Source: an uncultured Rubrobacteraceae bacterium
GTDB taxonomy: Bacteria; Actinomycetota; Rubrobacteria; Rubrobacterales; Rubrobacteraceae
NCBI GenBank assembly: GCA_902806075.1
Contig: CADCVG010000055.1
Coordinates: 1-33,570, forward strand
Direction: 5' to 3'
DNA: 33,570 nucleotides
Shown here: one piece after another, positions 16,959 to 24,973 of the stretch
Layout of the letters: each line of letters opens with the position of its first letter
Numbering within the stretch: position 1 is the stretch's first letter
Made by a program: the position numbers and the translations under genes
Notes under the pieces: model-generated
The model's database searches: none
The model's input: the letters and a program-made list of their open reading frames with translations, nothing else
Told to the model about the DNA's origin: nothing

Positions 16959-18380
16959 TTACGCGTTCTTTACGGCTTCGGTGACCTCTTGTAGACCCTG
17001 CTTGGCGTCGGTGAAGAGCATCATGGTCTTGTCGGTATCGTAGAACAAGGGGTTGTCCACGCCGGCGAAACCGGGGCTCAGGGAGCGCTTGATGAAGATG
17101 ACCCTCTTAGCATTCTCGACCTCCAGGATCGGCATACCGCTAATCGGGCTGTCCTTCTCTTCGTCGTTGGCGGCCGGGTTCACGACATCGTTAGCGCCGA
17201 CGATTATGACGGCGTCTGTCTCTTCGAACTCGGGGTTTATATCCTCGAGGTCGTAGAGCTTCGCGTAGGGGACGCCTGCCTCGGTGAGGAGGACGTTCAT
17301 GTGCCCGGGCATACGCCCGGCGACAGGGTGAATGCCGAACAGGACCTCCTTGCCGTCCGATTCGAGCGTCTCCATCAACTCGTACATCGGACTCTGGGCC
17401 TGGGCAACGGCGAGCCCGTAGCCGGGCACTATGACGATCTTGTTCGCCTCCTCCTTGAGGTACGAGCCAACGTCCTCCGCGCTCACGTCGTTGACCTCCC
17501 GTTCCTCGTCGTCCTCCTCCTGCTTGCCCCCGGTGGCGGCGATGCCGGCGAAGATGATCTTGCCTAATGGACGCCCGAGAGCGCTGCTCATCTGGCGGGT
17601 GAGGATCGTACCCGACGCGCCGACGAGCGTACCGGCGATGAGCAGGGCGTAGTTTTCGAGTACGAAACCCGAGGCCGCCGCGGCGAGACCTGTGAAGGCG
17701 TTCAAAAGCGAGATGACGATAGGCATGTCCGCCCCGCCTATGGGTATCACGAACAAGACGCCCAGGAGAAGCGAGGCAGCGAGGAGGATGTATAGAGAGA
17801 TGAGCGGCGAGAGGAACGGTATTCCTACAGCCTCCGCTAGCGCTCCGTCCAAAAAGACGTTCGCGCTCAGGAGGAGGACGCCCAAGAAGATTAGAGCGTT
17901 CACTACCTGCTGCAACGGAAAGGCGACGGAGCCGGTGAAGGCTATTTCCTGAAGCTTGCTGAAGGCCACTATGCTTCCCGCGAAGCTAACCGACCCGATA
18001 ATGATCGTCAAGAGCCCCGCGCTCGCGGCGACCCAGGTCTCCGCCCTGCCCTGATAGAACTCAGAGAGCGCCACGAGCGCTATGCACCCGCCGCCGACGC
18101 CGTTGAAGGCAGCGACCATCTGGGGCATACCCGTCATCGGCACCCTTTGGGCCGAGACCGCCCCGACAACCCCACCCAGAAGTACCCCGCCCCCGATCAG
18201 CAGCCAGACCGAGGTCGCGTTGGTGTCGATGACTAGGAACGTCGCGGCGAGGGCTATGAGCATTCCGAAGGCTGCTATCGTGTTGCCGGAGCGGGCCGTC
18301 TCTGGCTTCCGCAGGCGCCTTATCCCGACGACAAACAGCACGGCCGCCACAAGGTAGGCTAGAAAGGTTGCGACCTGCAA
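16959..18380 (-). CDS. pntB: NAD(P) transhydrogenase subunit beta
   Basis: A 473-residue subunit of the proton-translocating transhydrogenase, which uses the proton gradient to move hydride from NADH to NADP+. The first ~280 residues hold about eight to nine membrane helices. The C-terminal NADP-binding domain III carries GYGLAVAQAQSPMYEL, GIHPVAGRMPGHMNVLL, VIIVGANDVVNPAA and FIKRSLSPGFAGVDN. Start is TTG 18380, three bases after the pntA2 stop. It provides NADPH, which may support oxidative metabolism, but no specific link to the monooxygenase is evident. Confidence 0.95.
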   Translation of the reverse strand: MQVATFLAYLVAAVLFVVGIRRLRKPETARSGNTIAAFGMLIALAATFLVIDTNATSVWLLIGGGVLLGGVVGAVSAQRVPMTGMPQMVAAFNGVGGGCIALVALSEFYQGRAETWVAASAGLLTIIIGSVSFAGSIVAFSKLQEIAFTGSVAFPLQQVVNALIFLGVLLLSANVFLDGALAEAVGIPFLSPLISLYILLAASLLLGVLFVIPIGGADMPIVISLLNAFTGLAAAASGFVLENYALLIAGTLVGASGTILTRQMSSALGRPLGKIIFAGIAATGGKQEEDDEEREVNDVSAEDVGSYLKEEANKIVIVPGYGLAVAQAQSPMYELMETLESDGKEVLFGIHPVAGRMPGHMNVLLTEAGVPYAKLYDLEDINPEFEETDAVIIVGANDVVNPAANDEEKDSPISGMPILEVENAKRVIFIKRSLSPGFAGVDNPLFYDTDKTMMLFTDAKQGLQEVTEAVKNA

Positions 18381-18383
18381 GGG

Positions 18384-18689
18384 TTATCCCTTCCTCTTCT
18401 TTACTCTTGTTTTTGGTGGACGGAACATGCCGAGCATCCGGTTTGTCACCCAGAAGCCGCCGACCACGTTCATCGCCCCAAGGACCACGGCTATAAAGCC
18501 CACCGCTATGGTGAAGGCGTCGTTCGCGGTGGCGACCACGATGATCGCGCCTACCAGGACGATGCCGTGAATGGCGTTCGTCGCGCTCATGAGCGGAGTA
18601 TGCAGCATGTTCGGGACGCGCGAGATCAACTCGAACCCCAGGAAAGCGGCTATGATGAAGACGGCTAACTGCACGAGGAGCTCTTGCAT
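18384..18689 (-). CDS. pntA2: NAD(P) transhydrogenase subunit alpha, membrane part
   Basis: A 101-residue membrane subunit with three to four hydrophobic helices and the family motif HTPLMSATNAIHGIVLVGA. It forms the N-terminal half of the membrane domain II beside PntB. Its C-terminus is strongly basic. The ATG overlaps the pntA1 stop by one base (TAATG), so the three genes form one translationally coupled operon of the split-alpha type seen in Rhodospirillum and many actinobacteria. Confidence 0.94.
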   Translation of the reverse strand: MQELLVQLAVFIIAAFLGFELISRVPNMLHTPLMSATNAIHGIVLVGAIIVVATANDAFTIAVGFIAVVLGAMNVVGGFWVTNRMLGMFRPPKTRVKKRKG

Positions 18690-20011
18690 TACTTCGCCTC
18701 GCTCTCTTCAGAGGCGTTCTCCAACGCCTCACGGATGTTGTCGTGCCGGATCTCACTGTCATGAGCTATACACATGGCGGCGACGATCTCGTCTTCGAAA
18801 TCCAGCTCCACCTGCGGGTCTTTCCCGTCGCTGTCCTCGTCGGATTTGTCCTCGGTTATGTGCCCGATGAAGTTGTACATGTTGCGCGAGTACAGCTGAC
18901 TGGCGTGGATGGGGAGCCGGCTCGGCAGGTTGACCACGCCCACCACCTTCACGTTATCGTGCTCGACGGTCTCCCCGGGCTCCGTAAGCTCGCAGTTGCC
19001 GCCGCTCTCCGCCGCCAGGTCCACGATTACCGCCCCCGGCTTCATGCTCTCGACCATCTCCGTGGAGACCAGCTTCGGAGCCTCCTTGCCGGGCACGAGC
19101 ACCGTGGTTATGATCATGTCCATCTCTTTTACGCGCTCGCGGATGAGCTTCTGGTCCTCATCTAGCTTCTCTTGGGACCAGCCCTCGTCTTCTTCCTCTT
19201 CTTCCTCTTTATCCTCGGAGTCGTCCTCTTCGCCCTCCACGATGTACTCGTCCCGCGGTGGGTCGGCGAAGGAGTAGAATCCTAAAGACGTCATCAGCTT
19301 GGCGAACCCCTTGGGCTCGTACTCCTCGTACCCGTCTTCCTCTACTTCGTCTTCCTTCTCGTCGTCGGAGTCTATAAACGTAGCGCCCAACGACTGCGCC
19401 TGATCTTTGGTCTCGGGCCGTATGTCGTAGGCGAATACCTCCGCTCCGAGCCGGTCCATGGTGGAGATGGCCTGTAGCCCCGCGACCGCCACCCCGAGTA
19501 CCAGAACGTTCGCTGCCTTCGTGGTCCCGGCAGCCGTGGTGAGCATGGGGACGTACTTGCCCAACGTGTCCGCCCCTATGAGCGCGCACTTGTAACCGGC
19601 GATAGAGCCCATCGAACTGAGAGCGTCCATGGCCTGCGCTACGCTCGTGCGGGGGACGGCCTCGTTCGAGAAGACGGTTACACCGGCCTCGGCGAGCGAC
19701 TTCACGACCTGCGGGAACATGGGACCGTTGACGAAGCACACCAGAACCTGGCCCTCGTGCATGTGTCCGATCTCTTCCTCCGACGGCCTCGCGACCTTGA
19801 CGATGATGTCGGCCTTGCCGTAGACCTCGCTAGCCTCCTGGACGATCTTCGCCCCAGCATCCTCGTAGTTCTCGTCGAGGTTGTAGTTCCGGCCCGCTCC
19901 GCTCTCGACGAGCACCTCGAAGCCGTCCTTGACGAGCTTGCCGACGGTCTCGGGCACCAGGCCCACCCGCTCTTCATCTTCTGCTACCTCTTTAGGTACC
20001 CCTACCTTCAC
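18689..20011 (-). CDS. pntA1: NAD(P) transhydrogenase subunit alpha 1 (NAD-binding), with acidic insert
   Basis: Soluble NAD(H)-binding domain I of the transhydrogenase. It keeps the AlaDH/PNT hallmarks: MKVGVPKEVAEDEERV, SMGSIAGYKCAL, VPMLTTAAGTTKAANVLVLG, and IITTVLVPGKEAPKLV with IVDLAAESGGNCELT. Two things are odd. At 440 residues it is about 55 longer than the usual ~380, mostly through an Asp/Glu-rich insert at about residues 214-278. And the Rossmann motif reads G173-V-A-V-A-G178 where relatives have G-x-G-x-x-G. GTG 20011 follows AAGGAGATC. It is the first gene of the pnt operon. Confidence 0.93.
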   Translation of the reverse strand: MKVGVPKEVAEDEERVGLVPETVGKLVKDGFEVLVESGAGRNYNLDENYEDAGAKIVQEASEVYGKADIIVKVARPSEEEIGHMHEGQVLVCFVNGPMFPQVVKSLAEAGVTVFSNEAVPRTSVAQAMDALSSMGSIAGYKCALIGADTLGKYVPMLTTAAGTTKAANVLVLGVAVAGLQAISTMDRLGAEVFAYDIRPETKDQAQSLGATFIDSDDEKEDEVEEDGYEEYEPKGFAKLMTSLGFYSFADPPRDEYIVEGEEDDSEDKEEEEEEDEGWSQEKLDEDQKLIRERVKEMDMIITTVLVPGKEAPKLVSTEMVESMKPGAVIVDLAAESGGNCELTEPGETVEHDNVKVVGVVNLPSRLPIHASQLYSRNMYNFIGHITEDKSDEDSDGKDPQVELDFEDEIVAAMCIAHDSEIRHDNIREALENASEESEAK

Positions 20012-20098
20012 GCGATCTCCTTAGGCACCCCTGCCTGTACGATGCTGACCTGTTTATATAAGCGAGCGTATACTATGCGAAACGCTCCTATTTGGGAA

Positions 20099-20134
20099 CT
20101 GTAACAAATTAGTGATCTCACTGTAACCTGTTAC
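20099..20134. promoter_or_regulatory. Repeated CTGTAAC motif in the pnt-sortase intergenic region
   Basis: CTGTAAC occurs at 20099-20105 and 20121-20127, exactly 22 bases (two helical turns) apart. The second copy is part of the palindrome GTAAC-CT-GTTAC (20123-20134). The site lies between the divergent pntA1 and sortase genes and could bind a dimeric regulator of either. Confidence 0.35.
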
Positions 20135-20199
20135 CCACCTTCCAGGATTACACTATGATCGCTACCAGCGTGGTTGAAGTTGGAAGAAAGGTGACGGCG

Positions 20200-20820
20200 A
20201 TGAAGAGGTACCGGGCGAGAGGGTACCAAAGGTACCAGAGGAAGCGGTCTGGCTCGCGGATGGGTTCGGTGCTCTCGCTGATCCTGATATTAGCTGGCCT
20301 TGCCCTCGTAGGCTACTTTATTATCGGCGCCACGCCGTTTCTGCGGGCCGCCTTCCCGCCCTCGGAGGGCGACGAACCCGCCGCCGTCACGGACACCTCG
20401 CTAAAGCTCACCGTACCGAAGATGGATCGGGTACAGGATCTGACCGTTTACACTGGTCCTGGGGATGACGAGTCCGCCCTGGGGAAGGGCGCGCTACACC
20501 TTCAGAATACGGGCTTCCCCTGGGATCAGGGGTCGAACGTGTACATAGCAGGCCACAGGCTCGGCTACCTCGGCACGGACAGCTACCTGGTCTTCTGGGA
20601 CCTCGATAAGCTCACCCAGGGCGACGAGGTACTCCTGACTGCTGGCGACGGCACACGCTACACCTACAGGGTCTTTGATAGCTTCGTCGTCGGCCCCTCG
20701 GACTACCAGGTTACCGAGCCCATTCCGGGTAAGAGCATTCTCAGCCTCCAGACCTGCACCCTCCCCGACTATAGCGACAGGATGATCGTCCAGGCCGAGT
20801 TGATGGACGTCTCCGCCTGA
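20200..20820 (+). CDS. Sortase family transpeptidase (class D/E-like)
   Basis: A 206-residue membrane-anchored cysteine transpeptidase that would link surface proteins to the cell wall. A basic N-terminus and one membrane helix (about residues 22-46) put the catalytic domain outside. The sortase triad is visible: H119 in AGHR, C186 in LQTCTLPDYSDR and R194. ATG 20200 with GAAAGGTGA upstream is preferred; a start at 20155 would add 15 residues. No substrate protein with a sorting signal or pilin gene lies beside it, so it may be a housekeeping sortase. Confidence 0.85.
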   Translation: MKRYRARGYQRYQRKRSGSRMGSVLSLILILAGLALVGYFIIGATPFLRAAFPPSEGDEPAAVTDTSLKLTVPKMDRVQDLTVYTGPGDDESALGKGALHLQNTGFPWDQGSNVYIAGHRLGYLGTDSYLVFWDLDKLTQGDEVLLTAGDGTRYTYRVFDSFVVGPSDYQVTEPIPGKSILSLQTCTLPDYSDRMIVQAELMDVSA

Positions 20821-20830
20821 GAACCGCCCG

Positions 20831-21241
20831 CTATTTCCTGGCCTTGCGGGGGCGACGCTCGGCCGCGAGGCGCTCGACGGACTCGCCCTGCTTGAGATGC
20901 CGCTTGACCACCTCTGGTACGTCGTCCTCGTCGAGGCTGATGTACCAGGTCCCTTTAGGCTCCGTTTCGTCGTAGACGATGACGTTGGGGCCGTGCTTGC
21001 ACAGCCCGAGGCAGTCCACGGTGTCCACGCGGACCTCCCCCAGCATGCCCTCCGAGCGGAGCCCGTCCTTGAGGGCCTTCCTCGTATCCTTCGCACCGCG
21101 CTTCTTGCAGTCGCCGCCCGTGCAGACGAAGACGTGCGACTCGTAGTCTCGGACCTTCGCCGCGGGCTTCTCCTTTACGGTGACGACGTGGCGCGACGTG
21201 GTGCGGAGCTTCTCTCTGAGCTTCTTTCCCTTTCTGGCGAT
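20831..21241 (-). CDS. (2Fe-2S) ferredoxin domain protein with non-canonical start
   Basis: A thioredoxin-fold [2Fe-2S] ferredoxin-like protein of about 136 residues. The cluster cysteines are in FVCTGGDCKKRG (C-x4-C) and VDCLGLCKHGPNV (C-x3-C), followed by a WYISLDEDDVPEVVKRHL tail typical of the family. The only ATG in frame (21046) lies after the first cysteine pair and would give a clusterless fragment. From the upstream stop near 21304 to that ATG the frame has no ATG, GTG or TTG. The best start is ATC at 21241, five bases after a perfect AAGGAGG. The N-terminal 35 residues are Lys/Arg-rich. A Fur-like box and a -10 element lie upstream. Confidence 0.75.
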   Translation of the reverse strand: MARKGKKLREKLRTTSRHVVTVKEKPAAKVRDYESHVFVCTGGDCKKRGAKDTRKALKDGLRSEGMLGEVRVDTVDCLGLCKHGPNVIVYDETEPKGTWYISLDEDDVPEVVKRHLKQGESVERLAAERRPRKARK

Positions 21242-21295
21242 GGCTGCCTCCTTGCTGGTCCCTCTGCCCTCGCGGGGCGGATAACTGTCTCTTGT

Positions 21296-21321
21296 TGAGA
21301 ATCATTCCCAAGACCCTTATA
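21296..21321 (-). promoter_or_regulatory. Fur/Zur-like box at the ferredoxin-like gene promoter
   Basis: TGAGAAT-C-ATTCCCA (21296-21310) fits the 7-1-7 Fur-family operator layout with one mismatch in symmetry. On the minus strand a TATAAG -10 element (complement of 21316-21321) lies six bases upstream, so the box would cover the transcription start of the ferredoxin-like gene. It is also about 100 bases upstream of ppx. This is a pattern match only. Confidence 0.5.
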
Positions 21322-21413
21322 TCATGTTTTGGGCGGGAGTTGTATGATTTTGTTATGGAGAGTGGGTCGAGGACGGGAGGACGATTGGGGGCGAGACGTT
21401 TGAGGTCGAGGCA

Positions 21414-22346
21414 ATGGTCGGAGGGCGCTTGAGTCCACAGGCGGTCATAGACGTAGGTTCGAATACCATCCACCTGCTCGTCGGGGAGGTCGAGGACGGC
21501 GCGGTGATGCCGATAACGGGGGAGAAGATCTCGGCGCGGCTGGGGTCCGGGGTGGATAAGACCGGTAGTATCGAGGACCTCAGAATCCCTATCGCCGCCG
21601 AGGCCATAACCCTGTTCGCGCGGCTTGCGGCCATGCACGGTGTATCCGAGCCGGCGGTCCTGGCGACGAGCGCCGTGCGAGACGCGGAGAACGGCCCGGA
21701 GCTCATCGAGGAGGTGCGTGAGAGGGCGGGCCTGAAGATGCGGCTGGTCTCCGGCGAGGAGGAGGCCCTTCTGGGCTTCCGTGGAGCGGTCTCGGCTCTG
21801 GGGCCGGACTTCTCGTGGGATACTCCGGCGCTCGTCGTGGACCTCGGGGGCGGCTCGGCCCAGCTGATCCTCGGCGACGCCATAAACGGTCCCCGGAAGC
21901 AGGTCTCCCTCCCGCTCGGCTCCAACCGCACCACAGAGCGTTTCGTGAAGCACGACCCGCCAAAATCCTCCGAGCTAGAGGCCCTGCGCGAGGCCGTGCC
22001 CGGGATGCTTCCGGACTGGAAGGTCAACGAAGGTACGGCCGTCGTGGCGATAGGCGGCTCCGCCCGGGCTATCCTGAAGCTCACGAGCGATACGCTCACC
22101 GTCGAGCGTCTGGTAAAGCTCGCGGCGAAGATCTCCCGGAAACCCTCGGCGGTGCTCGCGCGGGACGAGGGGCTCGCGCCGGAGCGGGCGCGCGTGATGC
22201 CCGCGGCGATTATCACGCTCGCGGCGGTGCTGGACCATTTCGGAGGAGAGCAGCTCACCGTGGCGCGTGGTGGGATACGAGAGGGTGCGATCCTCACGAT
22301 GGCCGAGGAGACATCGAACGGAGGAGACCCGAAAGGGGAAACCTAG
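21414..22346 (+). CDS. ppx: Exopolyphosphatase / pppGpp phosphohydrolase family protein
   Basis: A 310-residue Ppx/GppA protein with the sugar-kinase/Hsp70-type fold. It shows the phosphate-1 loop VIDVGSNTIHLLV, the ATSAVRDAEN motif, the catalytic-glutamate region SGEEEALLGF and the phosphate-2 loop VVDLGGGSAQL. It is the short form lacking the C-terminal HD-like domain of E. coli Ppx. It releases phosphate from polyphosphate or pppGpp. The stop is one base before the ppk1 ATG, so synthesis and breakdown of polyphosphate are co-expressed. Confidence 0.9.
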   Translation: MVGGRLSPQAVIDVGSNTIHLLVGEVEDGAVMPITGEKISARLGSGVDKTGSIEDLRIPIAAEAITLFARLAAMHGVSEPAVLATSAVRDAENGPELIEEVRERAGLKMRLVSGEEEALLGFRGAVSALGPDFSWDTPALVVDLGGGSAQLILGDAINGPRKQVSLPLGSNRTTERFVKHDPPKSSELEALREAVPGMLPDWKVNEGTAVVAIGGSARAILKLTSDTLTVERLVKLAAKISRKPSAVLARDEGLAPERARVMPAAIITLAAVLDHFGGEQLTVARGGIREGAILTMAEETSNGGDPKGET

Positions 22347-22347
22347 T

Positions 22348-24435
22348 ATGGATACCGTACAGAAGATAAACCTGTCGGACCCGTCGCTGTACATAAACCG
22401 CGAGCTCTCCTGGCTCGGCTTCAACGAGCGGGTACTGGAGCAGGCCAAGGACGAGAGGCATCCGCTTTTGGAGAGGATGCGATTCGTCGCGATCTCGGAG
22501 ACCAACCTCGACGAGTTCTTCATGATCCGGGTCTCAGGTCTCCAGCAGCAGGTAGTCGCCGAGCTGCCGAACCCGGTCCCGGACGGGATGACCCCCGAGG
22601 AGCAGCTCAACCGTATCCACGACCACACCGGACGCTTCTTCGCCGACCAGCGGGCGGTGCTGGAGGAGGAGCTACTGCCCGCGCTCAAGAAGGAAGGCAT
22701 CGAGCTGGTCTCCCACGACGACCTCTCCAAGAGAGAGCAGCGGGAGCTTCGGGAGCAGTTTGCCCGGGACATCCTGCCGATCCTGACACCGCTCGCCGTA
22801 GACCCGGCGCACCCATTTCCGCACATCTCCAACCTCTCGTTGAACCTGCTCGTGGTGATCCGGGAAGCCGACAGGGAGGTCATGGCGCGCATAAAGGTGC
22901 CCACCACGATCAAGCGCTTCATGAAGGTCCCGCCCGACGCGGAGCCGGAGGAGGAACTGGCCCCGGGGATGCACGAGAAGATAAAGCTGGTCAGGGTCGA
23001 GGAGGTTATAGCTGCGAACCTGGACGAGCTCTTCCCGGGCAAGGAGATCCTGGCGTGCTACGTCTTCCAGGTGACGCGCAACGCGGACCTCGTGATCGAG
23101 GAGGACGAAGCCTCGGACCTCCTGCAGGCGATCGAGGACGAGCTCGAGGGACGCTGGTTCGGCCAGAGCGTCCGGCTGATGCTGGCGGACTCGATGCCTG
23201 TAGAGCTGCGCGAGTGGCTGGCAGAGCACCTGAAGATAAACCCCGATTCGACCTACGCCGTCCCGGAGCCCCTGGGCCTGGGAGACTTCGAGGAGCTCAC
23301 GCACCTCGACCGGGGAGACCTGCTCTACTCGCCCCTCACGCCGCGCGTCCCGCCGGAGTTCCGGGGCTCGGGCTCGATCTTCTCGGCGATCCGGCAGGGC
23401 GATATCCTGCTCTACCATCCCTACGACTCGTTCAGCCCGGTCGTGGAGTTCGTCCGGGCGGCGGCCGCCGACCCTGGAGTGCTGGCGATAAAGCAGACTC
23501 TCTACCGGACCGGGTCGAACTCGCCCATCGTCGAGGCGCTTTCGGGGGCACGCGACGAGCAGACACAGGTCGCCGTGCTCGTGGAGTTGAAGGCGCGCTT
23601 TGATGAGGAGCCGAACATCGTCTGGGCGCGGCAGTTGGAGGCCCGGGGCGTACACGTCGCCTATGGCATCGTGAGCCTGAAGACCCACGCCAAGATGTGC
23701 CTCGTGGTCCGTAGGGAGGGCTCGGGGCTGAGGCGCTACGTCCACCTGGGTACAGGCAACTATAACCCCGGCACCGCCCGCATCTATACGGACTTCTCGT
23801 ACTTCACCGACGATGAGAACCTGGGCGAAGACGGCACGGACCTGTTCAACTACCTGACCGGGTACTCCGAGCAGGAGGAGTACCACGAACTGCTCGTCGC
23901 CCCCCTGACGATGCGTGAGAAGTTCGTCGAACTGGTGCGCGAGCAGGCGGAGAGGGCCGGGAGGGGAGAGCCCGCGCACATCTCGTGCAAGATGAACTCG
24001 TTGACGGACCCGAAGATCATCGAAGAGTTCTACCTGGCCTCGCAGGCGGGGGTAAAGATAGAGTTGGTGATACGTGGGATCTGCTGTCTCAAGCCCTGCC
24101 TCGAAGGGATCAGCGAGAATATCCGGGTGGTTTCGCTGGTGGGACGCTTCCTGGAGCACGCGCGGGCCTTCGCCTTCGGGGAGGGGGATGGCGAGAAGAT
24201 CTACCTCGGTAGCGCCGACCTCATGCAGCGCAACCTGGACCGGCGCGTCGAGACCCTCTTCCCCCTGCGCGAGGCCCAACACCGCCAGAAGGTCCGCCGT
24301 CTCCTCGACCTCCAGCTCTCGGATACCGCGAACGCCTGGGAGCTGAACGCCGACGGCTCCTACGCCCGCCTCCGCCCGGAAGAGGGAAATGCTCCCCTCG
24401 ATAGCCAGGCACTGCTCCTCGAAGAGCCCTTCTAG
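22348..24435 (+). CDS. ppk1: Polyphosphate kinase 1
   Basis: A 695-residue enzyme that polymerises the gamma-phosphate of ATP into polyphosphate, reversibly. The N-terminal domain opens with LYINRELSWLGFNERVLEQA. The catalytic region has DSFSPVVEFVRAAAADPGV and IKQTLYRTG. The autophosphorylated histidine H447 lies in KTHAKMCLV and the second histidine H604 in RFLEHARAF. Both are offset by 12 from E. coli H435 and H592. ATG 22348 with GAAAGGGG upstream is the start; an in-frame GTG/ATG further 5' is inside ppx. The first gene after it is a dead GNAT gene, then the CYTH-CHAD gene. Confidence 0.95.
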   Translation: MDTVQKINLSDPSLYINRELSWLGFNERVLEQAKDERHPLLERMRFVAISETNLDEFFMIRVSGLQQQVVAELPNPVPDGMTPEEQLNRIHDHTGRFFADQRAVLEEELLPALKKEGIELVSHDDLSKREQRELREQFARDILPILTPLAVDPAHPFPHISNLSLNLLVVIREADREVMARIKVPTTIKRFMKVPPDAEPEEELAPGMHEKIKLVRVEEVIAANLDELFPGKEILACYVFQVTRNADLVIEEDEASDLLQAIEDELEGRWFGQSVRLMLADSMPVELREWLAEHLKINPDSTYAVPEPLGLGDFEELTHLDRGDLLYSPLTPRVPPEFRGSGSIFSAIRQGDILLYHPYDSFSPVVEFVRAAAADPGVLAIKQTLYRTGSNSPIVEALSGARDEQTQVAVLVELKARFDEEPNIVWARQLEARGVHVAYGIVSLKTHAKMCLVVRREGSGLRRYVHLGTGNYNPGTARIYTDFSYFTDDENLGEDGTDLFNYLTGYSEQEEYHELLVAPLTMREKFVELVREQAERAGRGEPAHISCKMNSLTDPKIIEEFYLASQAGVKIELVIRGICCLKPCLEGISENIRVVSLVGRFLEHARAFAFGEGDGEKIYLGSADLMQRNLDRRVETLFPLREAQHRQKVRRLLDLQLSDTANAWELNADGSYARLRPEEGNAPLDSQALLLEEPF

Positions 24436-24439
24436 CGCA

Positions 24440-24871
24440 GTGCCGAAGTACATCGTGCGCCCGACCGGAGCACGCGAGCCTCATGGCGCCCCTCTTCGAC
24501 GCTTACAGGACCTTCTACGGCTAGTCTCCGGACCCGGAGCTAGCTTATGAGTTTCTGCGCGAGCGCCTCACGCGCGAGGAATCGGTGGTCTTCGTCGCGC
24601 TCGAAGAAGACGGTAGCCGAGTTTACCTAACTCTACCCGCTCTTCTCCTCCGTCTCAGTGCGTCGCCTGTGAGTGTTGAACGCCTGTTCGTAACCTCCGA
24701 GGTGCTGGGACGCGGCTTCGGGCGGCCCTGCTTGAGGAGTCCGCCGATTTGCCGCGGAGACCGGGACTAACGCTGGCGACGGCTGTAGGTAACCTCCCCA
24801 CGCAGTGCCTCTACGAGAGCATGGGGTGGACGAGGGACGAGACTTTCTACCACTACCGCCTGGGTGTTTGA
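24440..24871 (+). pseudogene. GNAT N-acetyltransferase pseudogene
   Basis: Pieces of one GNAT acetyltransferase can be read in order across frames. They are a start (GTG 24440) PKYIVRPTGARE, then MAPLFDAYRTFYG, a TAG stop, and SPDPELAYEFLRERLT with VVFVALEEDG. Next come LYPLFSSVSVRRL with TAA and TGA stops, LFVTSEVLGRGFGR (the acetyl-CoA loop), and finally LATAVGNLP plus LYESMGWTRDETFYHYRLGV to the stop at 24871. At least three frameshifts and three stops are needed, and the stops look like CAG to TAG, CAA to TAA and TGG to TGA changes. It cannot make a working enzyme. Confidence 0.85.
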
Positions 24872-24973
24872 CCGGCGTTTTCGTTGGAGGGAGGGCCATT
24901 CCGTAGAGTGTAGCTAGAGTTACGATGCTAGAATGAGCGTTCTGAACTTGTGTCGAAATTTGACGAGGTATTT

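Noticed and set aside
18800-19400. Frameshift in pntA1 suggested by the acidic stretch
   Set aside because: The same frame continues into the conserved IITTVLVPGKEAP and IVDLAAESGGNCELT motifs, so the stretch is a true insertion.
21233-21413. Start of ppx further upstream
   Set aside because: The conserved phosphate-1 loop sits at residue 11-23 when ATG 21414 is used, which is normal for the family, and no better start with a ribosome binding site is seen upstream.
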